Shown: positions 48,733-59,155, counted from the first letter of the stretch. The stretch: DNA of 64,000 bases from Deltaproteobacteria bacterium (GCA_031275645.1 JAISOL010000012.1:27736-91735); one strand, 5' to 3'. The notes: generated by a model from the sequence alone, not told the origin. Numbers and translations: made by a program.

Positions 48733-50796
48733 ATGTCCGCTCTCGAGTCCCAAAGAACTTACGCCCTTGTAGGAACAGGAGGCTGCGGCAAGACCAGCCT
48801 CGCGGAAATGCTGCTTTTGCGGGCCGGAGTCCTGAACCGCCTGGGCAAGATTGAAGAAGGCGGCACGGCTCTGGATTATGAGCCGGAGGAAATAAAACGC
48901 CGGGGCAGCATTCAGCCGGCTTTCGCCTCCTTTGACTGGAAGGGCGGGCGGCATTATCTGATGGATCTGCCGGGAGACGCCAATTTTACGGGAGATTTGG
49001 ACGTGCTGCTCAGCGCGGTGGATTTTGCCGTGTTTACTCTGGACGCGGTGGACGGAGTGCGCCCGCTGACCAAAAAGCACTGGCAGGCCGTGAAAAAGGC
49101 CGGGCTTCCTTCCTGTTGTTTCATCAACAAAATGGATCGGGACAGGGCGGATTTTGATCTGGCCTACAATGCCCTGAGCGGCCTGGGGTTGAAGCCCGTG
49201 CTGCTCTACGCCCCCATAGGCCGGCAGAACGCTTTTTCCGGCCTGGTGGACGTGCTGGCCGGCAGGGCTCTGCTCTTTCAGGAAGGCGGCGGCGTTCAGG
49301 AGGCTGATATTCCGGCGGATCTGCGCGATTCCATGTCCCGTTTGCGCGACGCCGCCATCGAAAATATCGCGGAAAGCGATGAAGTTCTTATGGAGAAATA
49401 CCTGGAGGAAGGTCTGCTCTCCGAGGCGGAGATTATTGAGGGCCTGCGCAAGGGCGTGGCCGGAGGGGAACTTACGCCGGTCATGGCCGGCGCCGCCCTG
49501 GAAAACAAGGGCGGCGCCCAGCTTCTGGCTCTGCTGGCCGCCTGTATGCCTTCTCCTCTGGATCGTCCGCTGCTCAGGGACGAGAAAGGAGGGGAACATC
49601 CTGTGGATCCTGAGGGCCCGCCGCTCTGTTTTGTCTGCAAGACCCTCCTGGATCCCTTTTCCGGCCTGCTCAGCGTTGTCCGGGTTTTTTCCGGCAGCCT
49701 GCACAGCGACAGCTTTCTTAAAAATATGCGCAACGGGGAAACCGAGCGTCTGGGCTCGCCCATGCTGCTTACCGGCAAGACCCAGGTTCCCGCCAGGGAG
49801 ACTCTGGGGCCCGGGGCTCTGGTGGCCCTGGCCAAGCTCAAGAATACCCGCACCGGCGACACCCTGGCCTCGGACAAGGCGCCGTGCGTGCTGCCCTTCC
49901 CTCCCCTCCCGCCGCAGCTCATTTCCTACGCTCTTTCCCCCAGGGAAAAGGGAGACGAGGAAAAGGCCTACACCGCCGTCCAGAGGCTCACGGACGAGGA
50001 CATCACCCTGCGCCTCGGCCGGGACGAGGAAACCGGCGAGATCATCATTTCCGGCATGGGGCAACTGCATATCGAGATTGCCGTGGAAAAGGCCAGGCGG
50101 CGCTACAAGGTGGACATGCAACTGAACACCCCCAGGGTGCCTTACCGCGAAACCATCAAGGGCAAGGCCCAGGTGCAGGGGCGGCACAAGAAGCAGACCG
50201 GCGGGCGCGGGCAGTTCGGCGACTGCTGGCTGGAATTTGAGCCTCTGCCCAAGGGCTCCGGCTACTCCTTCGAGGACGCCGTGGTGGGGGGGGTGATTCC
50301 CCGCCAGTATATACCGGCTGTGGACAAGGGCGTGCAGGAGGCCGCGGCCAGGGGTTTTCTGGCGGGCTATCCCGTGGTGGACTTCAAGGCCCGGCTCTAC
50401 GACGGCAGCTACCACAATGTGGATTCCTCGGAAATGGCTTTCAAGATCGCCGGGGCCCTGGCCTTCAAAAAGGCTATGGAGCAGTGCCGGCCGGTGCTTC
50501 TGGAGCCCATTGTCATTCTCTCCATTTCCATTCCCGACGAATTCATGGGGGATGTGATCGGCAATCTTTCCAGCCGCCGGGGCAAGGTTCTGGGCTCCGA
50601 CTCCCTTGCCGGGATTACGGAACTGAAGGCCCAGGTGCCCATGAGCGAAATCCTGCGCTACGCGCCGGATTTGCGTTCCATGACCGGAGGGCAGGGCGTG
50701 TTCACGGCGGAATTCTCGCACTATGAAGAAGCCCCGCCCCAGATTGCGGAAAAAGTCGTGGCCGAGTATCAGAGGAACAGGAAAGCGGAAGAGTGA
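48733..50796 (+). CDS. Elongation factor G-like protein (EF-G paralogue)
   Basis: GTGGCGKTS G1, NKMDRDRADF G4, full EF-G domain order; atypical switch motifs. Confidence 0.85.
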   Translation: MSALESQRTYALVGTGGCGKTSLAEMLLLRAGVLNRLGKIEEGGTALDYEPEEIKRRGSIQPAFASFDWKGGRHYLMDLPGDANFTGDLDVLLSAVDFAVFTLDAVDGVRPLTKKHWQAVKKAGLPSCCFINKMDRDRADFDLAYNALSGLGLKPVLLYAPIGRQNAFSGLVDVLAGRALLFQEGGGVQEADIPADLRDSMSRLRDAAIENIAESDEVLMEKYLEEGLLSEAEIIEGLRKGVAGGELTPVMAGAALENKGGAQLLALLAACMPSPLDRPLLRDEKGGEHPVDPEGPPLCFVCKTLLDPFSGLLSVVRVFSGSLHSDSFLKNMRNGETERLGSPMLLTGKTQVPARETLGPGALVALAKLKNTRTGDTLASDKAPCVLPFPPLPPQLISYALSPREKGDEEKAYTAVQRLTDEDITLRLGRDEETGEIIISGMGQLHIEIAVEKARRRYKVDMQLNTPRVPYRETIKGKAQVQGRHKKQTGGRGQFGDCWLEFEPLPKGSGYSFEDAVVGGVIPRQYIPAVDKGVQEAAARGFLAGYPVVDFKARLYDGSYHNVDSSEMAFKIAGALAFKKAMEQCRPVLLEPIVILSISIPDEFMGDVIGNLSSRRGKVLGSDSLAGITELKAQVPMSEILRYAPDLRSMTGGQGVFTAEFSHYEEAPPQIAEKVVAEYQRNRKAEE

Positions 50797-50825
50797 ATCC
50801 GGCGGCGCGGCCGGGCCCCGCTTTT

Positions 50826-52127
50826 TCAAATCGTGCTCAGGGAGTCGCACAGGGAGACGGCCCAGGCTTTCTGCTCCTCCTCCGGGTAACTGACGTTCAC
50901 GATCACCATGATTCCGTCGGTGGCGGCGAAGAGGGTGGTGTCGCAGGAGCTTTTATCCTTGTCCGCGGAATCGCCGTGCAGCATGAAGGCCGGCACGGAG
51001 GTCGCCTCCGGCAGAATGTGCCATTCCGCCTTTAAGTCCCCCATGTTCTTCTGGAGCAGAGTCATACCCGGCAGGGGGGAGCCGTTTTCGGCGCAGCCGT
51101 GGATCACGGTGATGCGTATGGAGCGTTGCCGGTCGTCCCAAAAGAGGAGCGCGCCGTCGTCCCCGGTTATATGGTGCATTTTTCCGGGCAGTTTTATTTT
51201 CCACCTGTTTTCCCCGATGGTATGCAGAATGTCGTGGCGGCGGTATCCCTTGGAGGCCGGCTGGTTTATCTCCGTGGGAAAGCGGCGGATCAGCTCGTCG
51301 ACCAGCTCCTGATCCCGGGAGAGCTTGGCCAGCTCAATCCATTCCGGAACAGGCAGGGGCAGGGTGTTGTCCAGTTCCCAGGCCGCCTCCAGTTGCTTCA
51401 GGGCGTGATCTATATAGATGAACTCCTCGTCCAGGGCCGGAGGGAGCCAGTTAAGCTGGCACCAGATTATGCTCAGGGCGCATTTGAGGTAGAATTTCGC
51501 GCTCAAATCCTCGTTCCACCAGAGGAAGAAAGCCTGGCAGAACAGTTCCGGGTCCTTGAATTCGTGGATATAGACGAAGAAATCCCTGTGGATGTAGCCC
51601 AGCAGGTGGCAGGCGAAATATTCGTTTCCCTGCGGGAGCATGGCGTAGGGCATGGTCAGGTTGGTGCGCACCGGCAGCTCCAGGTCCGGCGTATTCAGCA
51701 GGGAAGAGCTGTATTCCAGCAGCCAGTCCAGCATAAAACGCTGCAAACGCTTGAAATCGCGGTGCTCGTAGTAGCCGGTGTCGTCATGCATGGTGGATCT
51801 GTCCCAGCGCAGGCGGGTTTCCCTTTCTATGGCCTCGAGAATGCCCAGCTCGGTCACGTGATAGCCGGGGCCGAGCATGGTGGTGTCCACTTCCAGGGTC
51901 AGGCGTTTGCCTTTGAAATGAAAACAGGCCGGCTTGTCCACAAAGAAAGTTCCGGCCTCAAGCTTGTCATCCTCGGCGGTATTGATGACCATGATGGAGA
52001 TTTGCGTGGTTGTTCCCAGACCGGAAACAAAATTCAGCAGATCCTCCTTCATTTCTTCTCTGGAACAGTCAAATTCCCCCTCGCATCTGAATCCTATTCT
52101 TCTCATCTGAGTAACCTCGTGTTTCAA
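50826..52127 (-). CDS. Hypothetical protein, 433 aa
   Basis: Long ORF on one strand; no family recognised by eye. Confidence 0.6.
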   Translation of the reverse strand: MKHEVTQMRRIGFRCEGEFDCSREEMKEDLLNFVSGLGTTTQISIMVINTAEDDKLEAGTFFVDKPACFHFKGKRLTLEVDTTMLGPGYHVTELGILEAIERETRLRWDRSTMHDDTGYYEHRDFKRLQRFMLDWLLEYSSSLLNTPDLELPVRTNLTMPYAMLPQGNEYFACHLLGYIHRDFFVYIHEFKDPELFCQAFFLWWNEDLSAKFYLKCALSIIWCQLNWLPPALDEEFIYIDHALKQLEAAWELDNTLPLPVPEWIELAKLSRDQELVDELIRRFPTEINQPASKGYRRHDILHTIGENRWKIKLPGKMHHITGDDGALLFWDDRQRSIRITVIHGCAENGSPLPGMTLLQKNMGDLKAEWHILPEATSVPAFMLHGDSADKDKSSCDTTLFAATDGIMVIVNVSYPEEEQKAWAVSLCDSLSTI

Positions 52128-52263
52128 TCCACAGCCGGCGGACGGAAGCCTTGCGCAAACAATGCCTCCTCAAAAAACCGGAGAGCGGATTACCCTTTCA
52201 CGGCAATCCGCCTTAAATGCGCCCCGCCGTCCGCGAATCGCCCTGATGTCTCCTTTACACCGC

Positions 52264-54285
52264 TTATGACAAAGTCGAATTATAAGCAACAAAAAACTGT
52301 GAAAAATCTTCGGCCAGCTCCGGATATTTCTCCGCCAGCTTGTCAAAGACCGCGTCGCCGCGGCCCTGCCGCTTGTAGCGCAGGCATTCCAGAAAGACGG
52401 TGCGGGCGAGGCCGAACATAAAAGTCTCGAACTGGCCCTGGAAGTGTTCGTTGATAACCTTGTAGGTCTCCAGCTCCGCCAGGGCGACTTTGTTTCTGTG
52501 TCTCAGCTTGTCTTTGGCCGAGAGGGCGTAGACTCCCCCGGCCTGGCGGCGGTAGACGCTCATGATTTTGTTGATGAAGCCGATCTTGCCCTTTTCGGCG
52601 TGCAGGAGGTGCCAGTACCAGTCGCCGGGCATGAGATCGCTCCGGAACCACTGGGGGAGCCCCTGGCGGAAGCGCCAGCGGTACATCACGGAATTGGTCT
52701 GGATCATGTTCGCCCGGACGAGCTCGCTCAGGTAGTAGAAGCGCCGCACGCCGCGCGGCAGGCCTTCCGGCGGGGGGTAAATTCCCTCCTTTTCCGGCGC
52801 GTTCTCGTAGAGCACGCGCACCGGGTGAAAGCAGAGGCCGCAGTCGGGGTGGGCGTCCAGAAAATCCGCCTGGGTCTGCAGTTTGAGAGGGTCCGTGAAG
52901 TAGTCGTCCCCGTCGCAGAGGGCCGCGTATTCCGTGCGGGCCATGTCGAACAGGGCGTGGACGTTGCCCGGGCCGAAGCTGCGCGTTCTCTGGAAGATCG
53001 GCAGTATGTGCGGGTGTTTGGCGGCGTAATCCAGGATGATCTCCTGGGTGCCGTCGTCGGAGGCGTCGTCGGCGATGATGTGCTGAAAGGGGAAATTGGT
53101 TTGCTGGGCCAGCACGCCCTCAATGCAGTCGCCGATATAGTCGGCCTGGTTGTAGGCGAGGGTGAGGACGGAGAGTTTGGGCGGCTTTTCCGGGATTATC
53201 CTGGGAGCGGGGCTTCCGGCCGGGGCGGAAACTCCCGGCAGGGCCTGCGGCAGAGCCTGCAGCAGAGCCTGATGGACGAGGCGCTGCTCCCGCGTCTGGC
53301 AGTGCGCTGGGAGTCCGGCAAAGGGTTTCAGGAGTTCCCGCACAAAGTCCGCTTCCAGACGGGCGGCGACTTTAGAGGCCACTTCCGGGGTAAGCCCGCT
53401 CCAGGGTTCCCAGTCCGGCTCCGGCTCCGGCTCCGGGAAAAGGCGATCCAGGCCGAGCAGAGCCGCGGCCTCGGCGTTGGAGGCGGCGTATCCGGCCAGG
53501 ATCTCCGCCCGCAGCCTCGGCCCGAGCAGACTGTGGGGCGAGCCTGTATAGCCGCTTTCCGGGGTGAAGCGGCGCACCTGGGGGGACCAGCGCATGAGCG
53601 TGCCGGGAATGGCCGGGCCGGTGCGCTCAAAATTGGATATGCCGGCAAAGTAGGCGACTTCGCGGGGCAGGAGGCAGGAAAAACGCGGGGTAAAGCTAGC
53701 GGCCAGTTCTTGGGAAAGTTTGGGTTCGAGGCCCAGGGTCGCGCCCAGGGCGGTTAAAACCTGCTCCCGCCTGTTCCGGGAGGGATCGGGGATAAGGCAG
53801 GTCACGGCCTCCCGTCCGAAAGCCGCATACAGCCAGCTTAAAATTTTCCAGTAATCTGGGAGAGTGTCTTTTTGTATCTTGAAATATTGATTATGCTTTC
53901 CCATACATGTAACATTGAATTCACATTCCAGATCTTGATCCTGTCTGCCGCAAGATAAAAATATCTTTTGTTCAGCCTGTGGAAAAATTTGGCGGCAAGC
54001 CTCCTGCAGGACGGATAATTTTTTTGGAAAACGAAAAAAGGCATAGCATGAAAGAAATAGAACACTCGCCGTGGGAGAAGAGAGCTGATCCTGATTTATC
54101 TTATATAGATGAGCTTTCAGGGAAGGAATTTCATCGTTTTCATAGGTAGTGCCCCAGAAGGAATATGTGATTCCCTGAGAGAAATGATGCCCGTTTAAAT
54201 ACTCAGGATAAATAACTGAAGAATGAGGAATAAAAATTTTATAATCGGTAAATGTGCCGATATGGATAACAATGTTTTCAATCAT
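52264..54285 (-). CDS. Glycosyltransferase family 2 protein with long N-terminal extension
   Basis: KLSVLTLAYNQADYIGDCIEGVLAQQTNFPFQHIIADDASDDGTQEII...AALCDGDDYFTDPLKL. Confidence 0.85.
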   Translation of the reverse strand: MIENIVIHIGTFTDYKIFIPHSSVIYPEYLNGHHFSQGITYSFWGTTYENDEIPSLKAHLYKINQDQLSSPTASVLFLSCYAFFRFPKKLSVLQEACRQIFPQAEQKIFLSCGRQDQDLECEFNVTCMGKHNQYFKIQKDTLPDYWKILSWLYAAFGREAVTCLIPDPSRNRREQVLTALGATLGLEPKLSQELAASFTPRFSCLLPREVAYFAGISNFERTGPAIPGTLMRWSPQVRRFTPESGYTGSPHSLLGPRLRAEILAGYAASNAEAAALLGLDRLFPEPEPEPDWEPWSGLTPEVASKVAARLEADFVRELLKPFAGLPAHCQTREQRLVHQALLQALPQALPGVSAPAGSPAPRIIPEKPPKLSVLTLAYNQADYIGDCIEGVLAQQTNFPFQHIIADDASDDGTQEIILDYAAKHPHILPIFQRTRSFGPGNVHALFDMARTEYAALCDGDDYFTDPLKLQTQADFLDAHPDCGLCFHPVRVLYENAPEKEGIYPPPEGLPRGVRRFYYLSELVRANMIQTNSVMYRWRFRQGLPQWFRSDLMPGDWYWHLLHAEKGKIGFINKIMSVYRRQAGGVYALSAKDKLRHRNKVALAELETYKVINEHFQGQFETFMFGLARTVFLECLRYKRQGRGDAVFDKLAEKYPELAEDFSQFFVAYNSTLS

Positions 54286-54298
54286 GACTGTTCAATGA

Positions 54299-55627
54299 TT
54301 AACACAAATATTCATTTATGGATTTCTGTACTGATCTCTGCGGCCACATATCCGCATGAGCCAAAACAATGTCTTTATATGTATAATATGGATACTTCCT
54401 GATAATGGATTCAATAATAATATTATTATGCCGAGGAGCGGCAAAAATAATTATGGGAAGCTTGTTCTTCTCGTTGAGTGCGACATCCGGATGCGTCACA
54501 GGAATCCCGTGAACATGCGAAGGGTGTTCGCCTTCAATGTCCACCAACACAGCCTGAGGATTGGTGCCGGAAAAAAACAGACCGTATTTTCTGAAGGTTT
54601 CCCCCCCCCCCCAGTAATAAACCTTCTGCCCAGCCAGTCTGTTTCCTTCATAAGCGGCAAGGCGTGCCAGCTCATCCGGCGCGGTTGTGTTATGAATATA
54701 CCCGCAGTTTGAACACCAGGGAATACCGTCAAGCTCCCTCGCCCAATGTTTGTCGTAGAAATGCAGGTAGGCCGGAGAATTGAAGATTTCTTCCAGTGTA
54801 TTCCGGCGCAAATTGCCTATGACAGGTCCATCCCCATACTTGTTTCCGACAAGGGAGCAGCAGGGGTACACATCAAGATTAAAGGCTATATGCAAGACTT
54901 CGGCTGTAGGTCCCCAGACAACCGGGCAGACGTATGGCATGCGCCGTTTTGGCGCTGAAATATCATCAGGTTCATTCCATAGACGCATGGGCGCTTCATT
55001 TACAGTTTTTATTCCACATTCCTTGGCAAATCGCATAAACTCTTTTTTCGCTTTATCTTCATCAATATCGAATTTGTCTTTTATATTCGTAAAACTACAT
55101 AAGTTAATCAATTTTTTATCAATATTTTTTATATTCTTAAGATAGCGCATGTTGTTCAGGACAGCGGAAAACGCATTTATACCATGCAACTTTTTATATC
55201 CATCCATAGTGTATCCGTAACAACTTATATTCAAAGATTGCAGACCTGAAGCAAAAAGCCGCTCAATATACTCAGTGCCTCTATCGATATTGAATGTTGT
55301 CGTAAGCGCGAGTTCACAGTCAGGCCAGTGGCGTTTGACCAAGCCGCAACGCTCTGGGAGATCGTTAAGCAAAAATGATTCCCCGTGTAGACATACATAG
55401 CATGAACCAGAGAAATTTGGAATGGCGACAAGCGCATGTTGCAGGTCATCCATGCTCATGGTGCCTTTTCTTGTTGGCATATCAACGAAACAGAAAGCGC
55501 AGCGGTTATGGCAACTGGCAGTCATTTCCAGATTCAATCTGCGGAACTTCCTGTTTACTCCAATAAGACCGTAATTTGGAAGAGCTTTCCCCTTCGTGAA
55601 TTCAAACATGTATATTTCTGCTTTCAT
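54299..55627 (-). CDS. Radical SAM protein with C-terminal YxWGxG module; G12 tract in the coding sequence
   Basis: CHNRCAFC radical SAM motif; WCSNCG near the end of the core; C-terminal VYYWGGGETFRKYG...HGIPVTHPDV...LPIIIFAA. Confidence 0.85.
   Translation of the reverse strand: MKAEIYMFEFTKGKALPNYGLIGVNRKFRRLNLEMTASCHNRCAFCFVDMPTRKGTMSMDDLQHALVAIPNFSGSCYVCLHGESFLLNDLPERCGLVKRHWPDCELALTTTFNIDRGTEYIERLFASGLQSLNISCYGYTMDGYKKLHGINAFSAVLNNMRYLKNIKNIDKKLINLCSFTNIKDKFDIDEDKAKKEFMRFAKECGIKTVNEAPMRLWNEPDDISAPKRRMPYVCPVVWGPTAEVLHIAFNLDVYPCCSLVGNKYGDGPVIGNLRRNTLEEIFNSPAYLHFYDKHWARELDGIPWCSNCGYIHNTTAPDELARLAAYEGNRLAGQKVYYWGGGETFRKYGLFFSGTNPQAVLVDIEGEHPSHVHGIPVTHPDVALNEKNKLPIIIFAAPRHNNIIIESIIRKYPYYTYKDIVLAHADMWPQRSVQKSINEYLC
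54601..54612. repeat. C12/G12 homopolymer within the radical SAM gene (candidate slipped-strand switch)
   Basis: cccccccccccc on + strand, encoding GGG of YYWGGGE on - strand. Confidence 0.85.
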
Positions 55628-55636
55628 GATAAAGAG

Positions 55637-56680
55637 TTATGTAAAGTTATACGTCTCGAAAATTTCAACAGTGCGCTTTTTATATTTATCGAAATATTCC
55701 TCTGAAATAGTATATGTTTCAGAACTTTTACATATAGATATTAGTACGGAAGCCAACTTCTCTGTTTCCTCCACATAATTTCCGCGTAAATTGAATAAAT
55801 CAAGCGTGCCTTGAATTTTATATGTATTTGAAGGTAGAGCCGCGAAGGGAATACCAGCTTTTAACAGAAAGATATTCACATGATGTCTGCCGGAGATCGC
55901 GCAGGTAAACTGCCTCATAAAAACTGGAATGGAATCAAGCGGAAAGGTCCAGGCTTCAATGAGAGGAACATTTGAGGATTCACATATCTCTTTTATAACG
56001 GATGTCTCGCTCATATCAATTGAGAGATAGACAGGTAAAAGGTCGAAATCTTTGACAGTGTTAAATATAGTATCTAGTTTTTCCGCGACATGAGCAGTCC
56101 CCAGAGTATGGTGTATGCCAAAGGTAATCATGCAGGACCGCGCTTCTTTCACTGCCGGGTAGCCTGCCGGGGCGTCCCGTATACCCATGACAGCGATATC
56201 CGGAGCAAGAAAGGAATTGATGTTGAGGTTTTTAAGCAAGGCATGCGTATAAGGCTCCCTGGTGTGGATAAAATTTGTCTTCCTGAGCGCGTCATGTACA
56301 ATGTCTGTATGCATGCCGTCAAGGGTGCAGTTAATCAGAGCGGTGGGAGTGCCTTGTCTCGCGGCGCTTTTTATTAAGGCCAACAGGGCGAGTGCGCGCG
56401 GCAGGTTATGGTGTATGCTGCCTTCCCCGTTAACCCAAAAGGCGTTGTGCCGGGCGAACAGGGAAACAATCCCCGGATCCGTCCGCAAGGCGTTAAGTCT
56501 GGCCGCTTCCCACCGCGCGTAATTATACGCTCCGTCCCTGAAGTATTCACTCCAATAATCCCAGGGCATGCTGGTTACAGCGGCGGAAAGGTGTGCAAGC
56601 GCGGCTGCCAGGCCGCGCATAGCGGCCTGGCAGCCAATATTTTCAAACCCGGATGTATCATTTGCCAGCAGTATATTCAT
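55637..56680 (-). CDS. Polysaccharide pyruvyl transferase family protein
   Basis: MNILLANDTSGFENIGCQAAMRGL, FWVNGEGSIHHNLPRAL, FTCAISGRHHVNIFLLKAGIPFAAL. Confidence 0.82.
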   Translation of the reverse strand: MNILLANDTSGFENIGCQAAMRGLAAALAHLSAAVTSMPWDYWSEYFRDGAYNYARWEAARLNALRTDPGIVSLFARHNAFWVNGEGSIHHNLPRALALLALIKSAARQGTPTALINCTLDGMHTDIVHDALRKTNFIHTREPYTHALLKNLNINSFLAPDIAVMGIRDAPAGYPAVKEARSCMITFGIHHTLGTAHVAEKLDTIFNTVKDFDLLPVYLSIDMSETSVIKEICESSNVPLIEAWTFPLDSIPVFMRQFTCAISGRHHVNIFLLKAGIPFAALPSNTYKIQGTLDLFNLRGNYVEETEKLASVLISICKSSETYTISEEYFDKYKKRTVEIFETYNFT

Positions 56681-56688
56681 GTATGCAA

Positions 56689-59064
56689 TCACGCCGGAGA
56701 GACGCAATAGACAATATCATCCGCCGCATATTGGGGATAGTTATTTTCAATGGTGCGCAGGATGGCTTCCGGATGCCAGGCGAAAACCACTATAGGCAGT
56801 TTCTCGCCCCGCGGCAACACCTCTTCCGGATGGCGCACGGCAAGGCCGTCTTTTTCCGTGATCCCTTCGGGGTTTAAATCCAGCAGTATGCAGCGCGGCC
56901 GGCAGAGGGCGAACAGGTTTTTATGCAGATCATAGAACTGCCCGCAGCCCCAGAAATAGACTTCCTTTCCTTCCAGGCGCGCTCCTTGGGCGCGGAACAG
57001 AGTTTCCAGCCGCAGCCGGGAGATGTTAGGGCGAGGAATATGCGTATGGCAGGGATCCGCGCAATGCACTAGCCCCGGCCTGTCTTCCAGCGCGGAAAAC
57101 TCGTGGAGCAGGATCAGGCATTGTTGTCCGATATCAAGTATTTGGCGCATTTCCAGGACGTTCCACCAGAGGGGATGATCAAGCCCGCCCATGCAGGCCG
57201 CCCCTCCCTCGGCAAACACGCGCCAGACCTCGGCCAGGGCCTGGCGCAGCAATTCCCGCGCCTCGGCCTTTTTTCCTCCGCCCAGAGCCAGCAGGGCCGC
57301 CTGAAAGCGCGCCCCCACGGTCTTGGTGCCCAGAGTGGGGGAGTAGAGCAGAGGGTCAACGCTCCAGCAGAGGCGGAACGCCTCCGCGGCCTTGTCCTGT
57401 TCTCCCTGCCGCAGGCGCAGCAGAGCCAGGACATAGGCCAGGGATATCTTCCAGCGCGCGTCAACGGGCGCGGCTGATTCGGCCTTGCTTTCCAGCCAGG
57501 ACTCAATGGAGGCGACAAGCTCCAACGGCGGTCCGGAGGGGGTCTGCTCCAATTCCTTGTAAGCCAGTACGCAGAGCGCCAGGGCGTGATCCGGGGAATC
57601 AGGGGGGTATTTCCGCAGTGTCCGTCGGGCCAGGAGTTTGAGCCCCCGCGGGGCGCGCAGGCGTGTATCGCGGCGTAAAAGCGCGTCCTGCAGCCAGGGA
57701 TTGCGGTACTTGGCCGCAAAACCGGCGTCGTGGAATTTCCAGTCGGCCGGAACTATATGCGCTCTTTCCGTATAGGGAGCGTCTTCGTTTTCCAGAGGAT
57801 CCTTCATGGATTGCGCGATCACCCACTCCGTCTTTTCCGGCGGCGGAAGGCGCGTCTCTCTTTCCCTCCAGAAGCGGGCGGATTCCGGATAATCGCTGCC
57901 GGCGTACTGCTCAAAATATTTTTCAGGCAGAAAGAGGGCGTCCAGCTCTTTCTTCAATCTCTCCCAGGAATACACCTGCAGATGGTAAGGGTTGGGGTCA
58001 AGGCCCCGCTCGTTCACCCAGCGGTCGGGAGCGCTGAGCATGACCCGCCCGGCCGGCCGGAGCACCCGGAACAGTTCCCGCAGGTATCTCTCCGGATTTT
58101 CCAGATGCTCAATGGTTTCAAAGCCGGCAACATAATCTATGGAATTGTCCGGGAGAAAGGAGAGGTCTTCCGCGTTTCCCAGGCGGAAATCCATTCTGCC
58201 TTCAAGGGCGTAGCGGGCTGTGGCGTAGCGCACGGCAAATGGGCTGGAATCCACGCCCATGACCCGCGCCGCCTGGCTGTTGTGGTAAAGAATATGCGCG
58301 CCGTAGCCAAGGCCGCAGGCAAGGTCCAGCACCACATCCCGGAAGCGGATCTCCCCGGCGGCGGCATAGTAGCGCTGTCTGTGGGCTTCTCCCCGCCTGC
58401 CCGCCTCGCGCAGCATATCCATGTGCAGATTTCTCTCCGCCTTCAGGGAGGAAAGGGGGAAGGCGGCCAGAACCGCGTCCGGGATCTTTTCCAGAATGAT
58501 CGTGCAGTATTCCGGCTGGAAATCGCGCGCTTCGTAAGGCACGCAGTACAATTCCCTGGGATGGAAGCTCAGGCCGGCCTCCAGGCAGGCCTTTTCCCAC
58601 CAGAGGCGCGGGTGGACGGCGCGGTGCCGACCCTTTGAAGAAGGACAGGTGCTGATTTTCAGGAAGATATTGCGCGCGCTGACCCGGCGCAACTCCCGCA
58701 GAGCCGTCGGGATATCCTCGTCGCGCAGGTGCTGTAGCGTATCCAGACAGAGAAGCGTTGCGCAGAAGTTGTCCGGAAAAGGCAGGGCCAGGATGTCGCC
58801 CTGCCGGAAGCGCCCCGGAGCCAGGGCATTGCAGCGGGCGATAAGCGTATCCGCGCAGTCCGTTCCCCGGCAATCAACGCCCGCGGAGAGCAGGGCGACG
58901 ACCAGTCGTCCTTCGCCGCAGCCCACGTCCAACATGCTCCCCCGGCCGCAAGTGGAGAATATTTCCTGAAGCAGAAGAGCTGGATCTTCCCCGGAAGTCG
59001 AGCCTGTTCTCTCCTTCTGCGACCAGTATGCGTTATACAGAGTTCTGTAGTCCATTATTTTCAT
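56689..59064 (-). CDS. Multidomain protein: two class I SAM methyltransferase domains, repeat-like region, C-terminal YFWGxG module
   Basis: MLDVGCGEGRLVVALL and VVLDLACGLGYGAHILYH motifs; C-terminal EVYFWGCGQFYDLHKN...PRCILLDLN...GLAVRHPEEVLPRGEKLPIVVFAW. Confidence 0.88.
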   Translation of the reverse strand: MKIMDYRTLYNAYWSQKERTGSTSGEDPALLLQEIFSTCGRGSMLDVGCGEGRLVVALLSAGVDCRGTDCADTLIARCNALAPGRFRQGDILALPFPDNFCATLLCLDTLQHLRDEDIPTALRELRRVSARNIFLKISTCPSSKGRHRAVHPRLWWEKACLEAGLSFHPRELYCVPYEARDFQPEYCTIILEKIPDAVLAAFPLSSLKAERNLHMDMLREAGRRGEAHRQRYYAAAGEIRFRDVVLDLACGLGYGAHILYHNSQAARVMGVDSSPFAVRYATARYALEGRMDFRLGNAEDLSFLPDNSIDYVAGFETIEHLENPERYLRELFRVLRPAGRVMLSAPDRWVNERGLDPNPYHLQVYSWERLKKELDALFLPEKYFEQYAGSDYPESARFWRERETRLPPPEKTEWVIAQSMKDPLENEDAPYTERAHIVPADWKFHDAGFAAKYRNPWLQDALLRRDTRLRAPRGLKLLARRTLRKYPPDSPDHALALCVLAYKELEQTPSGPPLELVASIESWLESKAESAAPVDARWKISLAYVLALLRLRQGEQDKAAEAFRLCWSVDPLLYSPTLGTKTVGARFQAALLALGGGKKAEARELLRQALAEVWRVFAEGGAACMGGLDHPLWWNVLEMRQILDIGQQCLILLHEFSALEDRPGLVHCADPCHTHIPRPNISRLRLETLFRAQGARLEGKEVYFWGCGQFYDLHKNLFALCRPRCILLDLNPEGITEKDGLAVRHPEEVLPRGEKLPIVVFAWHPEAILRTIENNYPQYAADDIVYCVSPA

Positions 59065-59155
59065 GCCTGTTTTGTCAGCACAATGTGTTCATGTGGTCAG
59101 AGGCGACTGTTTTACGGCCAGAACAAAAACACGCTGCTTACCTTCAGTCGTTCAC

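Noticed and set aside
50286-50293. G8 run in the EF-G-like gene (and C8 at 13704-13711) as phase-variable tracts
   Set aside because: Length 8 is not exceptional in a high-GC genome and no functional switch is apparent
54601-54612. G12 tract as merely a frameshift or sequencing error
   Set aside because: The frame as given is intact and yields the conserved WGGG motif; an error in exact tract length cannot be excluded but would not remove the homopolymer
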